DNA of 64,000 bases. Source: Pochonia chlamydosporia 170 (taxonomy: Eukaryota > Ascomycota > Sordariomycetes > Hypocreales > Clavicipitaceae). The stretch is taken from contig NC_035796.1 of assembly GCF_001653235.2 (NCBI RefSeq), positions 1,860,001-1,924,000 of the forward strand, given 5' to 3'. The first letter of the stretch is position 1; the number at the start of each line of letters is the position of its first letter. Positions 11,574 through 21,973 of the stretch are shown here, in pieces. A program made the translations under genes and the position numbers. The notes under the pieces were generated by a model that saw only the letters and a list, made by a program, of their open reading frames with translations, was not told the DNA's origin and searched no databases.

Positions 11574-12135
11574 ACAGCAGGTCTACGCGGCTGTTGGTTT
11601 ACTGAAACGCAGCTGGGGGAATCGACGGTTAAGCCAAGTTTAGATGTCAATACTGGTTTGCCTTTTGTTTCACGTTTCCGTGTTGGTTGCGCTGAGTGCA
11701 GAAATTTAACCTTGTGCAACTATATGCCGCTAGTAGAGTGATAGCGTGCCTGCTGACAGACTCAGATGAACAATGAGAAGGTAGTGAGATGGTTTAAATT
11801 CCCAAGGGCATTTGATATAGGAGATGACCTACTTTGACGACGATATCGCAATGATGGCTGTACAACATCCTTTCCGTTCAATACCCAAGTCCTGTTGCAA
11901 ATGAAGCACAAACTCAACTTGACGATGCTTCCGAGCTACCAGCCATGATAACGATCTAACTCAAACCTTCAACGATATAGTCTCATGACACTACGCGCAA
12001 TTACAAAGTCTAAACTCGTCCAGCCTTCTATGTAACCGCCCCTAGCCCCAATCACAGTACCTGCTTTTCTCACACCATTCCTTATCCTCACACATCTCGC
12101 TCCTATCAAACACCACCATCAACAACACCACCACC
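11574..12135. other. intergenic region
   Basis: No supported gene. The last 60 nt are C/A-rich (ACACCACCATCAACAACACC type) and look like the 5'UTR of the following gene. Confidence 0.6.
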
Positions 12136-12939
12136 ATGAAAGCATCCCTCGCCTCCCTCGTCGGCATCCTCGCCGCATCCCCTGCATCCGCCATCATCGG
12201 GGGCGAGTCCGTCCCCGCAGGAAAATACCCCTACATCGTCAGCATCTACCGCCCCGACCTGCAAGCTACAAAACATCGCGCCCTCAACCAATGCACCGGG
12301 GTCCTCCTCTCCAAAAACCTGGTCCTCACATCATCAAGCTGCCTCCAGTTCAACAGAAAACCCTTGACAAAGATCGCACTCAACTCCACCGAAAAGTTCC
12401 TGCCCCGCGGGGACAAAATGCTCTTCCGCATGGGCCGATGGTCCTCGCCGCGAAACTGGCGCCACATAGGCCAGGAGTACAACATCGCCCTCATTTGGTT
12501 CAAGGGCGACCACAACATCACGCAGTTCGCGAGGCTGCCCACGCGAGGACAGGTTCCTCGGGAGGGAGAGGTTGCCACGGCCGTCGGGTTCGGAGTCATG
12601 TCGTTTAGGGGGGACAAGTCCGATGTGTTGAGGGAGTTGACGCTCCCGATCACAGACACGGCTTCTTGTGTCGAACGGTTCCACGATGTTATGTACGTTG
12701 AGGGGGACAAGGTTTGTGCGGACGCCTGCTCTGAAGGGAGGTCGTCTACGTGTGAGGGCGATTCCGGCGGTCCGGTGATTGTGAATGATACGGTTGTTGG
12801 CATCATTTCTGATGGGCCATTGTGCCGGAGGGGTGGGTGCTTTCCTAGTGTTTTTACTGTTGTTGCTGAGCATCTTCCGTTTATTGAGACGGGTATGCTT
12901 CATCCGGAGCCTGACAGGCTTGTTATGGAAGTTGAGTAG
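12136..12939 (+). CDS. secreted trypsin-fold (S1A) protein with a degenerate catalytic triad
   Basis: 267 residues, no intron. A signal peptide (about residues 1-19, ending ASA) is followed directly by IIGG, the N-terminus of an active chymotrypsin-fold protease, with no propeptide between. The fold signature continues with VLTSSSC (residues 63-69), YNIAL (115-119) and GDSGGP (208-213). In active enzymes the second is TAAHC and the third is xDIAL: here the catalytic His is Ser68 and the catalytic Asp is Asn116, while Ser210 remains. The S1-pocket position (residue 189 in chymotrypsin numbering) is Ser204 rather than Asp, so trypsin-like Arg/Lys specificity would not be expected even in an active form. 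The reading frame is intact, so this is probably a maintained pseudoprotease rather than a decayed gene. Secreted catalytically dead S1A homologues in other organisms act as inhibitors, decoys or binding proteins; the role here is unknown. Confidence 0.88.
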   Translation: MKASLASLVGILAASPASAIIGGESVPAGKYPYIVSIYRPDLQATKHRALNQCTGVLLSKNLVLTSSSCLQFNRKPLTKIALNSTEKFLPRGDKMLFRMGRWSSPRNWRHIGQEYNIALIWFKGDHNITQFARLPTRGQVPREGEVATAVGFGVMSFRGDKSDVLRELTLPITDTASCVERFHDVMYVEGDKVCADACSEGRSSTCEGDSGGPVIVNDTVVGIISDGPLCRRGGCFPSVFTVVAEHLPFIETGMLHPEPDRLVMEVE

Positions 12940-13647
12940 CCATTTGGGAGGGAGCCGGGACACGAAATGGACTGAAGGTGATTTGACAAGTGGGAAACGG
13001 TAATATCTGGCGGCTCAGCTATTTCTTTGGTTTATGTTTTTCTGCAATGCTCTAAATAGATGTAAGGTGTCCACAGTTTGGTAGAAATATTCTGCTCTTC
13101 TCACAACGTAAAGTACGTCTTGTATTGTGACTCAAGTTCGTCCTACCTGACAACCGGAATCACAAATCTATTTCCATCTCCCGTAATTTCGCCAAGCAAA
13201 AACAAGATTTCCGAGACCCCCTTCTAAAAATACCATTTCCATCCAAATAACACCGCCTTGCTTCCATCCGAACCAACAGCCGCCACGTCATTGGCCCAAG
13301 TTTGGCTGGACTTCGACATGCGTTACACAATAGCAAACAATCAAAAAGTGGCGATTGACGCACAGACAAGAACCTCGAGCGTGTATTCTCAAATATTATT
13401 TTCAATGTTATTTACATCAGCCAGCCAAAACCAACAGCACCAAACGCCGTTCGAACAAAAGTTGACCGTCGCGACGTGGCAGTCGCCCATCAAGTCTCGG
13501 ACGCCCAAGATATCAAATTTGCACAGCCAATATTAGAAACCCCACGATCTGTAATGCCAAATTGTTTCGTGAGCGGCCCGAAAAACAAGCAGTATATAAA
13601 CTCCAGTCTCGGAGAAGCGATTCTCTGCCGCTGCAGCCGCTGCCGCC
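12940..13647. other. intergenic region with promoter of the Cys-rich membrane protein
   Basis: No supported gene. A TATATAA lies at 13593-13599. Confidence 0.6.
13593..13599 (+). promoter_or_regulatory. TATA box upstream of the Cys-rich membrane protein gene
   Basis: TATATAA 49 nt before the ATG at 13648. With initiation about 30 nt downstream, the ATG at 13648 would be the first in the transcript, which supports that start. Confidence 0.5.
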
Positions 13648-14664
13648 ATGTCGCGAAACGCTCCGTCCCGGACGCTCTCCTCCCCGGCGATCCTTTATAA
13701 ACAGTCGCCTACGTCTGTTCCCGGATCTGTTCCTGTGTTAGCCAAGCGAGATGGCAACTGCCCCGAGAACAGCCACAACTGTACGTCACATCTTATCTAC
13801 AACCCCTTCCAAGATCTAATGCTAACTCTGTTAGGTCTCGACGTCAACTTCCCGCGACAGTGCTGCGATAACCAAAGCTACTGCTACATCAACTTCTCCA
13901 ACGATCCGCGCTGCTGTCCCATCGGGTCCAACTGCATCGACGACTCTCCCTGCAAAAGCGAGCACTTCTACTGCACCACAACCCTCCCCAGCATCACGAC
14001 CGGCAACTCCACCACAAAGGGGTGCTGCGGTAGAAAATGCCCTCAGACGAGTTACTATCTCTGCCCGCCTGACCTAGGTGGGAACTGCTGCCCCTACGGC
14101 TCCAACTGTCAAACAGGCGGAAACTGCGTCCGCAAGTATACCCCTTCGACGACACTGCTCCTCCCATCACAGTCAAGCACACGATCTAGTACGGAGAGCC
14201 CTCCCGTAGGCGAAGCCGATCGCTTATCGCCAGGCGCGAGAGCCGGTATTGGCGTCGGCATAGCGCTGGGCACGTCTCTGCTGATTGCGCTGGTGGCATG
14301 GTCATTTATACTGTACAAGCGACGGAGACGACAGGTCAAGAACCATGACGAAGATCCAACGAACCGCGCTGAGCTCATGGAGTCAATTGCTCCTCAGGAG
14401 CCAAGTCCACAGCCCGAAACAAGAACAAGTCAAGAAGCGCAGACGGAAGCTGAGGGGACCACCGCACCCTTAGAAATGGCATCCGATGCAGCTCAGCCTC
14501 CAGAGCAGGAACGGCCAGCTTCTCCATGGGAAAATGGTGCACAGGTCGAAACCATCGACGGGCTCTTCGAGCTGGATGCGTCGGAAGTCCAAGTCCCAGG
14601 CCCGTCGCTACCCTCCCCATCAGAGCCGAATGTATACTTCCCAAGCCACTGGAACAAGATGTGA
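13648..14664 (+). CDS. Cys-rich single-pass membrane protein, function unknown
   Basis: Two exons, 13648-13780 and 13835-14664, with a 54-nt intron (GTACGT...GTTAG), give 320 residues. After a KR site (about residues 33-34, a possible Kex2 cleavage point) comes a Cys-rich ectodomain with paired Cys residues and two related blocks, CCPIGSNC and CCPYGSNC, suggesting a duplicated disulphide module. A Ser/Thr-rich stalk, one transmembrane helix (GIGVGIALGTSLLIALVAW), a basic stop-transfer RRRR and an acidic, Pro-rich cytoplasmic tail follow. This is the layout of many fungal surface sensors or adhesins with no assigned function. The first 30 residues are not hydrophobic, so no normal signal peptide is seen; the start or an upstream exon may be missed, or the sequence has changed there. 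Confidence 0.78.
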   Translation: MSRNAPSRTLSSPAILYKQSPTSVPGSVPVLAKRDGNCPENSHNCTSHLIYNPFQDLMLTLLGLDVNFPRQCCDNQSYCYINFSNDPRCCPIGSNCIDDSPCKSEHFYCTTTLPSITTGNSTTKGCCGRKCPQTSYYLCPPDLGGNCCPYGSNCQTGGNCVRKYTPSTTLLLPSQSSTRSSTESPPVGEADRLSPGARAGIGVGIALGTSLLIALVAWSFILYKRRRRQVKNHDEDPTNRAELMESIAPQEPSPQPETRTSQEAQTEAEGTTAPLEMASDAAQPPEQERPASPWENGAQVETIDGLFELDASEVQVPGPSLPSPSEPNVYFPSHWNKM

Positions 14665-15117
14665 TGTAATGAACTGTAGCAAGCAGGTCTGTTTTCACTG
14701 AGACGAGAGCGATACCATGTATAATGAAAAGAGAACGGGTACCTAGAGGCGGCGTAATGGGAAACGTACATGTTGAATAGTAGTCATATTACCATGAACA
14801 TTTTTGTATAACCTATCAAAAGTTTTAATGAACCAAGAAACATTCATGTCTATTTATATAACGCCAGACCTTTTCGTACACAATATTCATAAAAGGCATA
14901 CCAAATAAAACAAAACAAAACAAAACATGCTAAGCGCGAATTAATGCTTTTGCAGTCTTATAAACTCCTCGCATATTTGTAACCAACGCCTGCAAAGGAA
15001 AATGGAAAGGCCAGCATAGTTATGAAAAGTAACAAATGAAAGACAATGTTAGAAGTGAAAAAGTTATCCTTGCAATCTTACAACATTGGTCGTCATCCAA
15101 TGTCAACCACCTTTACC
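14665..15117. other. convergent 3' region between the Cys-rich gene and cdc14
   Basis: AT-rich tail-to-tail spacer with four CAAAA units at 14911-14930. It probably holds both 3'UTRs. No gene is supported. Confidence 0.6.
14907..14926. repeat. AAAAC short tandem repeat
   Basis: Four tandem AAAAC units in the spacer between converging genes. A simple microsatellite. Confidence 0.7.
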
Positions 15118-16048
15118 TCAGCACACAACGCCCCCAAAGGGAGCGCAGTTCTTGAGGTCCTTCACTAGATCCTCAACGCTGCTAAGGTGTCGACTGAGAA
15201 GTTCCTGCTTCTCTTCCGTTGTCAACGTCACCGCGCCAGAGCTGTTCGTGCGTTTACGTCGACTCTCGGCTGCAAATGCACCAGCAAGCTTGCTAGGGCT
15301 GCGCTGGAGCATCGCGGGCACAGAGTCACGCTGGTCCGCCCGTGGTATCGAGGGCGTTTCAGGCATCAGGTAGCAGTAGAGGAATTCGACGAGCTTCAGC
15401 TTCACTTCTCGGGAGGTGCTTCTCGATTTGAAGAGCGAAGTTACCGTTAGGAGACCGTCGAGGCCCTCGAAAGTGCGTGTGTTGCTGGGGGTATCGATGA
15501 GAGCGACAACAAGAGTCAAAAGCGTTGCGGACTGAATGGCCGGACAGTTGAATGGCTCAAGTAAGTCCAGAAGAAGCTGCACAACCTGGTTAGCCACAGT
15601 TTCCATTGTCTTAGGCGGTATTTCATCTTACATTCATGTTCTGCTCCCTTGAGAACAAACTCTTACTCGGCGGATGCAGCAACAAGACACCCTGAATCAA
15701 ATCCAGGGCACTCAAAATCAACAAGTCGTTCTGGCCGTCGCTCCCCTTGGCCATCAGCCGGTCCAGCGTCCCAATAAGCCGCATCGCGACATTCCACTCA
15801 AATCCCTCCTGCAACTTGAAGAATTCGCGAAACGCCGGATCCTGCGACAGCTCAGCGAGGTCCTTCCTCGGCGGACTCATCGGCGTGTCTCCATCGTCGT
15901 CCACAAAACCCTTTTGGCGCTGTGCTGCCCTACCGTCTGACAGACATATCTGCGCCAAAAGACCTTCTACTTGGCGCAAGCCCTTGCGAACTTTGGGCCC
16001 GTCGTAGGAGGAGAGGTTGTCAAAGGCTAGTGATAAGAGCGCCTCCAT
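15118..16048 (-). CDS. cdc14: Cdc14 family protein of the septation initiation network (SIN)
   Basis: Minus strand, exons 16048-15632 and 15576-15118, 291 residues. The N-terminus (MEALLSLAFDNLSSYDGPKV) and the helical blocks with LLAQICL, FKLQEGFEWN and LLDLLEPFNCP fit the Cdc14 family of Schizosaccharomyces pombe, the partner of the Sid1 kinase in the SIN, which triggers septum formation. It is not the unrelated budding-yeast phosphatase of the same name. The intron (GTAAGA at 15631, 55 nt) was placed by its GCTAAC branch point and the TGCAG acceptor; an earlier CAG would add three residues but lies almost on the branch point. The C-terminus is basic and Ser-rich. Confidence 0.85.
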
Positions 16049-18677
16049 GTTGTATTATAGTATATCGAAGTTGCGAAGGGAATTGCGTGTTGGGGACGGA
16101 CACGGAAGGTAGACGGCGGGTTACGGAGTCTTGTTAAAGAGACAGTGTGGAAATAAAGACGATAATTGTTCTTGTAGAGTGCCGAATAGTTGCGGGTTTG
16201 TAGAAGATGGTGTTTGGGACGAAGCCCAGCGGAGCGCAAAGCGCAAAAAACGTTACTGCGAGTAGTCAGAGTAGAAATGCATCTGAGCGGAAAAGTCAAA
16301 AGGCTCTCGCAACTCAATGGCAAAGACACCAGTTCTTTAATCGAAAGAAAAAAAAATACGGGATGCACTTTTACGACCTGGATAAGCTCTGGTGGATAAG
16401 GGTCATGGTGCTGCGTCGCAAACACAGATGTGCATTGTGGGCGTTTGCTAGTGCATGCATGTGGTTTCCAGGGCAACGAGATTCGGCCCAACGCGACAAG
16501 GACGGAAACTGGGGAATGTCTGAGGATGAATTTAATTAGCCATGACCCTGCATCATAACTGACCAAATGGGGAGTCATTATGCATGTCATTAATGCGATT
16601 CTAGATGCTAAAAATGAATGAACGGATTGGAGGCATTTTCATCTTTTTCATCGGATGGGATACGGAGTGCTCTGCCTTTGGTGGATCAAGCGAGACGTAC
16701 ACCAGACAGTACGGAGTACCCTTGACTCGAGATGTCCCTACGCCATGCCATGTGGTTGTAATCTCGCGGCGATGAAGCGACCAAACAGAAGGTGTGATCT
16801 ACAGTGGGGGAGTCAAAAGTATTTATATTTGAACAAGGCGAGTCAGAGGTATAGCACACCGTGTTATATGCCAAGACGCATTGAGATGTGTTAGCGTATA
16901 CCTGGAGATGGTCAAATACCAGACCTTGTCACCACAGGCTGTACAAGCAAGGAACTTAAATTAGTTTGTGCCTCTGTCAACGAGCCGCTCTCTTGCGCTG
17001 GTCTGGCCCTAAACAGACTCAATTGCAAGCCATCGCGGCACAACAACACAGCAATTGAACACAAATGTTTCGTAGATTAGCCACAAAGTGAGAGATCATG
17101 TCACAGCACACCCTCCCCAAGCGCATGTCTCTCCGCCACCAAGAGATCTACACCAGCAACCACTCACTCTCTTGACAACTTCGTCCTCGTTGATGTTGGT
17201 GAACAGCCAAGATCTCAGTGCTTTGATGATTCTTCTGTTTTCGCCATTAACGGTGTGGCTGGGTTGTCCAACCGGCACCAGTTCCGGGGCGCATGCCCTC
17301 GTCTCTAGAGGGTATCGCTTATATCAAGTGTCTTGCATGTGTTCATTTAGCGTGGCAGCGGAATATGAGGAGGTTGAGGGCTTGTCGAAGGGTTTTTAAA
17401 CTTGTATTTCCCATCATCGATGTGTCTGCTGCTGTTTCGTTCCATCCACAGGAAGTTGCATATCACGGCGGTGTTCGAAGGGATAACATGGCGAATTATT
17501 GGCATTGAATCTAACCAAACAGCCTCAGGTACGTAAATATTTTTTTTTTTCCTTTCTTTTTTGTTCAACTCCCTTGGCCTGCATCGACACCCTCGTCACT
17601 CCATTGGCTCCCCATCACAAGGTCCCGCACCAGAGCTTCCAACAACCTTATCGACGACCGGAACGAGCCCATACACGAAAGCAAAAACAGATGAGCATCG
17701 AGCCAACAAAGGTCAGAGCATGAGAAATCATCCATTGGAGCCTGACCTCTGCTCAATCGAGAGCCAACTTTGACAGTTTCCCCTCTTTACCAAGGACCAG
17801 AATTGTCTGATTTCCCCGCATCCAAGGATCTACGCTACTGATGCATGCAGGTCGACTTGTCAAAATCGCTGCCTGAGCTGAAGACCAAAGCCGGCATTTG
17901 CAGCAGCGACAGTCTCCGTGCATGACAGGACCATCAATAGCGAATGTCAAGGTCCCAAAATGTCGTCAGTGGCTCCATCCAAGGACCCTAGGCTTGAAGC
18001 TTCCAGCCATTGAGCAGCGACCGTCACGCCAAACTTGTCAAATCTTACATATGTAGTCGAAGAAACGGGTCTCCTCATCAGGCACCTCTGCCGCATCTTT
18101 CACATGTCATTGCCAACCAGACAATTAGAGTGCTGACCGTTGGTTTTTTTCTTTCTACAGTTTTGTGTTAGGCACCCTCTAGTGTCTTGACGGTCGATTT
18201 CCGGTCGCTGTTGGTTCCGCCTGGACGCGAGGCAAATTGTCTTGTTGGCTGCAAAGCTTGCCCTTGTCCACGGCACCAAAAGATATTACGACCATTATTA
18301 CGCAGACCTGATCTGTCAGTCTCTCCACGACCGACCGCATGCACGCAACACCCAATCATCCTAGATATTCGACCAACATCTCCAAAGTCCTTTGAAGTCG
18401 TCAATGCGCTGCTGCTCTGGTGCCTAGAACGAAGTTGAAAGTTGAAACGTGGACTCTAACTCGAAGCTGGCCTGACCCCCTCCGCCACCATCAAATCCCA
18501 CATGCCAGGCAGAGCCCCACGACACCAGAAAACAAAACCACACAACTCCAGTCATCAACCACCAGACCTCGTGTCGGCCTTGTTCCTTGCCTCCATCCCC
18601 CGTCCGTCCCGCCCCTTCACCCAGGGCCGCCTCACTCGCTCGCCCGCTTACGACCTCCGTATAAGAACACACCCGGG
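16049..18677. other. divergent promoter region between cdc14 and the GGPP synthase gene
   Basis: About 2.6 kb with no supported gene. A frame of 110 codons at 16207-16539 (+) is open but has no recognisable content and lies over the cdc14 promoter. The last kilobase is probably the 5'UTR of the GGPP synthase gene and may include an intron (a TTTCTACAG acceptor-like string near 18160). Confidence 0.5.
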
Positions 18678-18723
18678 ATGCCGTCGTCGGAGCAGACCCC
18701 ATCTGCCACGTCTCCCAAGATGA
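18502..18723 (+). other. upstream open reading frame overlapping the GGPP synthase start
   Basis: An ATG at 18502 opens a 73-codon frame that is out of frame with, and overlaps, the ATG at 18678. If the transcript begins upstream of 18502, this uORF would reduce initiation at the main start. No product is claimed; composition (Pro/Arg-rich) does not look like a protein gene. Confidence 0.3.
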
Positions 18724-20105
18724 CGACAACAACCGCGACAAGTAGCAGTTCCAATTCCAATTCAACCTCAATTTCCAATCCTACCATCCTCTCCTCCTCA
18801 CCACCCAATTCCAATCCCACCATCCCCCCACGAACCTCGAGCACCGGCCTCAACAGAAGCAGCATCGCAGCCTCATCTTCAGCAGCAGCCGCCGCCAGCA
18901 GTGGCAGCCATTATCAAAACTTCACCCAGCCCGCTCCACTGCCGAACCTTCTCAGCTCCGTCGTAGAAACAGACCTCTTTGGCGGCAACCGGCACCGCTC
19001 ACGGACTTACTCTCGCTCTCACTACCACCACCACCACTCTCACCCTCACTCACCTTCTCACTCGCCCTCTCACTCGCAATCTCACCCGTATGCGACAAGA
19101 CTTCCCGCAACACCCATCTCCAGCGTCGTCATGCACTCCCAGCAGCCCTCGCAACCGCTGGACCCCCGGCGCTATGAACACGAAGACCTCAACTTCACGC
19201 CTAAGCGCTCCTGGACCGACGACAAGGAAAAAGTAGTCCGCGCCCCCTTCGACTACGTCGCCTCCCACCCCGGCAAAGACTTCCGCTCCCAGCTCATCAA
19301 CGCCTTCAACGCCCTCCTCCAAGTGCCCCCGCACCGCCTCGAAATCATCACCAAGGCAGTCGGCATGCTCCACGAGTCGTCCCTCCTCGTCGACGACGTC
19401 CAGGACTCGTCTGAACTCCGCCGCGGCTTCCCCGTCGCCCACAACATCTTTGGTGTGCCCCAGACCATCAACTCCGCAAACTACATCTACTTCCTCGCCC
19501 TCCAGGAGCTACAGAAGCTGAACAACCCGTCCATCATCGCCATCTTCGCCGACGAGCTCGTTAACCTCCACCGCGGCCAGGGCATGGACCTCTTCTGGCG
19601 AGACACACTCACCTGTCCCACTGAGGACGACTACCTCGAAATGGTAGGCAACAAGACGGGCGGCCTGTTTCGTCTCGGCATCAAGCTCATGCAGGTTGAG
19701 TCGGGCTCTAACGTGGACTGCGTGCCCCTCGTCAACCTCATAGGCCTCATCTTCCAGATCCGCGACGACTACATGAATCTCTCGAGTCGCGAGTACAGCG
19801 ACAACAAGGGCATGTGCGAGGACTTGACAGAGGGTAAATTTTCGTTTCCTGTTATTCACAGCATCAGAGCCGATCCCACCAACATGCAGCTCATCAATAT
19901 CCTCAAGCAAAAGACCAACGACGTCCAGGTGAAGAGGTATGCTGTGTCGTACATGGAAAGCACGGGCAGCTTCGAGTACACGCGTGAAGTTATTGGTGTT
20001 TTGATCGCGCGGGCGAGAAAGATGGCGGCTGATATGGACGGCGGGGATGGAAAGGCAGATGGCGTGCAAAAGATTTTGGATAGGATGGTTGTTGATAATA
20101 AGTGA
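18678..20105 (+). CDS. geranylgeranyl diphosphate synthase (type III, fungal)
   Basis: 475 residues from the ATG at 18678; the frame is open upstream but without another ATG. The enzyme adds isopentenyl diphosphate to make C20 geranylgeranyl diphosphate for protein prenylation, carotenoids and diterpenes. The catalytic domain starts near residue 190 with KDFRSQLI. The first Asp-rich motif DDVQD is at residues 239-243 and the second, IRDDYMNL, has its Asp pair at about 363-364, both needed for Mg2+ and diphosphate binding. The KTGGLFRL segment between them is typical of GGPPS. The N-terminal 180 residues are Ser/Asn/Thr-rich with a His/Ser/Pro repeat (about residues 113-135), longer than in most homologues and probably disordered. 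No terpene cyclase or P450 lies nearby, so this is more likely the housekeeping enzyme than a diterpene-cluster copy. Confidence 0.9.
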   Translation: MPSSEQTPSATSPKMTTTTATSSSSNSNSTSISNPTILSSSPPNSNPTIPPRTSSTGLNRSSIAASSSAAAAASSGSHYQNFTQPAPLPNLLSSVVETDLFGGNRHRSRTYSRSHYHHHHSHPHSPSHSPSHSQSHPYATRLPATPISSVVMHSQQPSQPLDPRRYEHEDLNFTPKRSWTDDKEKVVRAPFDYVASHPGKDFRSQLINAFNALLQVPPHRLEIITKAVGMLHESSLLVDDVQDSSELRRGFPVAHNIFGVPQTINSANYIYFLALQELQKLNNPSIIAIFADELVNLHRGQGMDLFWRDTLTCPTEDDYLEMVGNKTGGLFRLGIKLMQVESGSNVDCVPLVNLIGLIFQIRDDYMNLSSREYSDNKGMCEDLTEGKFSFPVIHSIRADPTNMQLINILKQKTNDVQVKRYAVSYMESTGSFEYTREVIGVLIARARKMAADMDGGDGKADGVQKILDRMVVDNK

Positions 20106-20491
20106 GTATGTGCCGTTTATGTCTTTTGATATCAGGATTGGGATTTGCAAGTTTTTAAGGCTCTTTTTACTTGTTGGCAATGGGACAAAGAATGGTAGCT
20201 TGTAAGCGATTGGCGTCTGGGGTAGTGGGTATTTCCATTCTGGCATATATTAGCGTACATCTGTAGGCATAGTTTTGAGCGTTGATATAACCATTACTAC
20301 TCATGTCTTTGGAAGTGAAACTAGTCAGACCACGGCATGCCTCGATGCGAGCTTATTATGCGAGCAGAAACATCACCATGTCTTACGCATGTGTCCGGCA
20401 TACGTCTGGGCCTTAGCTTCTACCGATGTCAAAAGGCAATTCCTTAAATTCTCTTATTCATTCAAAGGCTACAGACTCAAGCATACACACA

Positions 20492-21973
20492 TCATGAAGT
20501 GTCCGGAGCTGCCTTCCGCTTAACCAACCGCACCCATCTCCTCCTCCGCCAGTCTCCCCTTCTCTCTATGGTATCCTCCCCTTCCTCCCAACTCGTCTGC
20601 CGCATCGCCATATCCTTACTCTTCACCGGCTCAGGCGTATCAATCACCCCCGTCCTCTCCTCCTTGTCGCTCCAAATGTCGTACACCCACCTCTCCCCCT
20701 CCGTCTCAACCTCAACTCCCGTAATGATACGTTCTTCAACCCATTCGCGGCTCCAGAGGTCCAAAGCCCACTTCTTCTCGCTCCACTCCCACGCCGTAGG
20801 CGGCATCACGTCCTCGAAGAACCGCGTGCCCTTCGGTCGGTCACCCGTAATGCGAGCCTGAGAGAGCGGGTCGTAGGGGTTGGGGGAGAATACCCAGGAT
20901 TCCCATTCGCCGGCCGCTGATTTGCGCTGAAGCTCGAAAATCTCGACTTCGCGCGTTTCGGGCGCGGAATCAAGAATCACGTCGTCGGCGATCCAGTTGT
21001 CTAGCCATGTTTTTGCCAGCGCTTCTTGAACATTGCCTTGGCTCTTCCGGGCTTCGTGGAGTAATTTTGTGACAGTTGGGTGGCAGAGAATTACAGGCGT
21101 CCAGGTGGCGATGAGGAATATGAACCGCCATGGGAGCATGTGTGCGGCGAGGATCATGACGATGCCCCCGAGGACAGCGAATAAGAATACAGTCGACGAT
21201 AGTGCCTCGTTGCTAAAGTTGGCAATGGGGACCAGAAGTTCCACCACCTTGTCATATCCATTGCTGAAGTCGCCCATTTGGTTTTGTAAATCTCGCGCAT
21301 TTCGTACAAAGTCCATACTGAGCTCCTTGGCAGGCTTTGGCGTTGCGGCTGGTGCTAAGGGTGGTCCAGTTGGGGAGTATCCTATGCTCTGTTCGCTTGA
21401 TAGAGTCCCTTTGGGGGGTGCCGGATGTCGCGCTACAAATCCCGGTATAAGAATGCCAAACACTAGGATACCTATGGGCAGCGCTGCAAGTAGGTAAGGA
21501 TCGAGACAGACAAATGTCAAGATGGCAAGGTAGGAAACTGTATGCGAGGTGGTCTGCCAGGACAGCAGAGCCTCGACCTTGTCTTGGAACCGAAACACAA
21601 CTCCGATACGCGAGTTGAACCGCCGGAAGTTGTTGGACATGATCGTCAGGTTAAAGTTGGGCCGTTCAAAAGGGTTCGGCACCGCTTCGCTGTTGTCCTG
21701 TACCGAGCCATCGATTGGCATCACCTGCTGGAGCAGCCTGTCCCGGGATTCAATAGTCAGCGAGTACACATCACTTTAATATCGCCGTAGCACATACCTG
21801 TCTACCAACCGGTCTTGAAGCGACGTCCTGTCTCGCAAACCAGCCAGCCCGCCCCATCCTTTCTTCTGTGCTTGCTGCTGGTTGTCCTTGTCGTGCTGGC
21901 TGGGCTGTGAACCGCCCTCGCCTGCATTCGCGTCCTCTGCGGAGGCAATAATCTCGGTCGTAAAGTCGTCCAT
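20492..21973 (-). CDS. peroxisomal membrane peroxin with dysferlin-type domain (Pex24/Pex23-like)
   Basis: Minus strand, exons 21973-21798 and 21737-20492, separated by a 60-nt intron (GTATGT, branch GCTGAC, GACAG), 473 residues. An acidic/Gln-rich N-terminus precedes a region beginning NPFERPNFNLTIMSNNFRRFNSR, then two hydrophobic hairpins (SYLAILTFVCLDPYLLAALP and the pair around residues 255-295). The C-terminal part holds Trp-rich segments WESWVFSPNPYDP and GERWVYDIW, the paired Trp signature of DysF domains. This order matches the Pex23/Pex24 group (Pex28-Pex32 in yeast), ER/peroxisome contact-site proteins that control peroxisome size and number. Which member it is cannot be fixed by eye. 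Confidence 0.82.
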
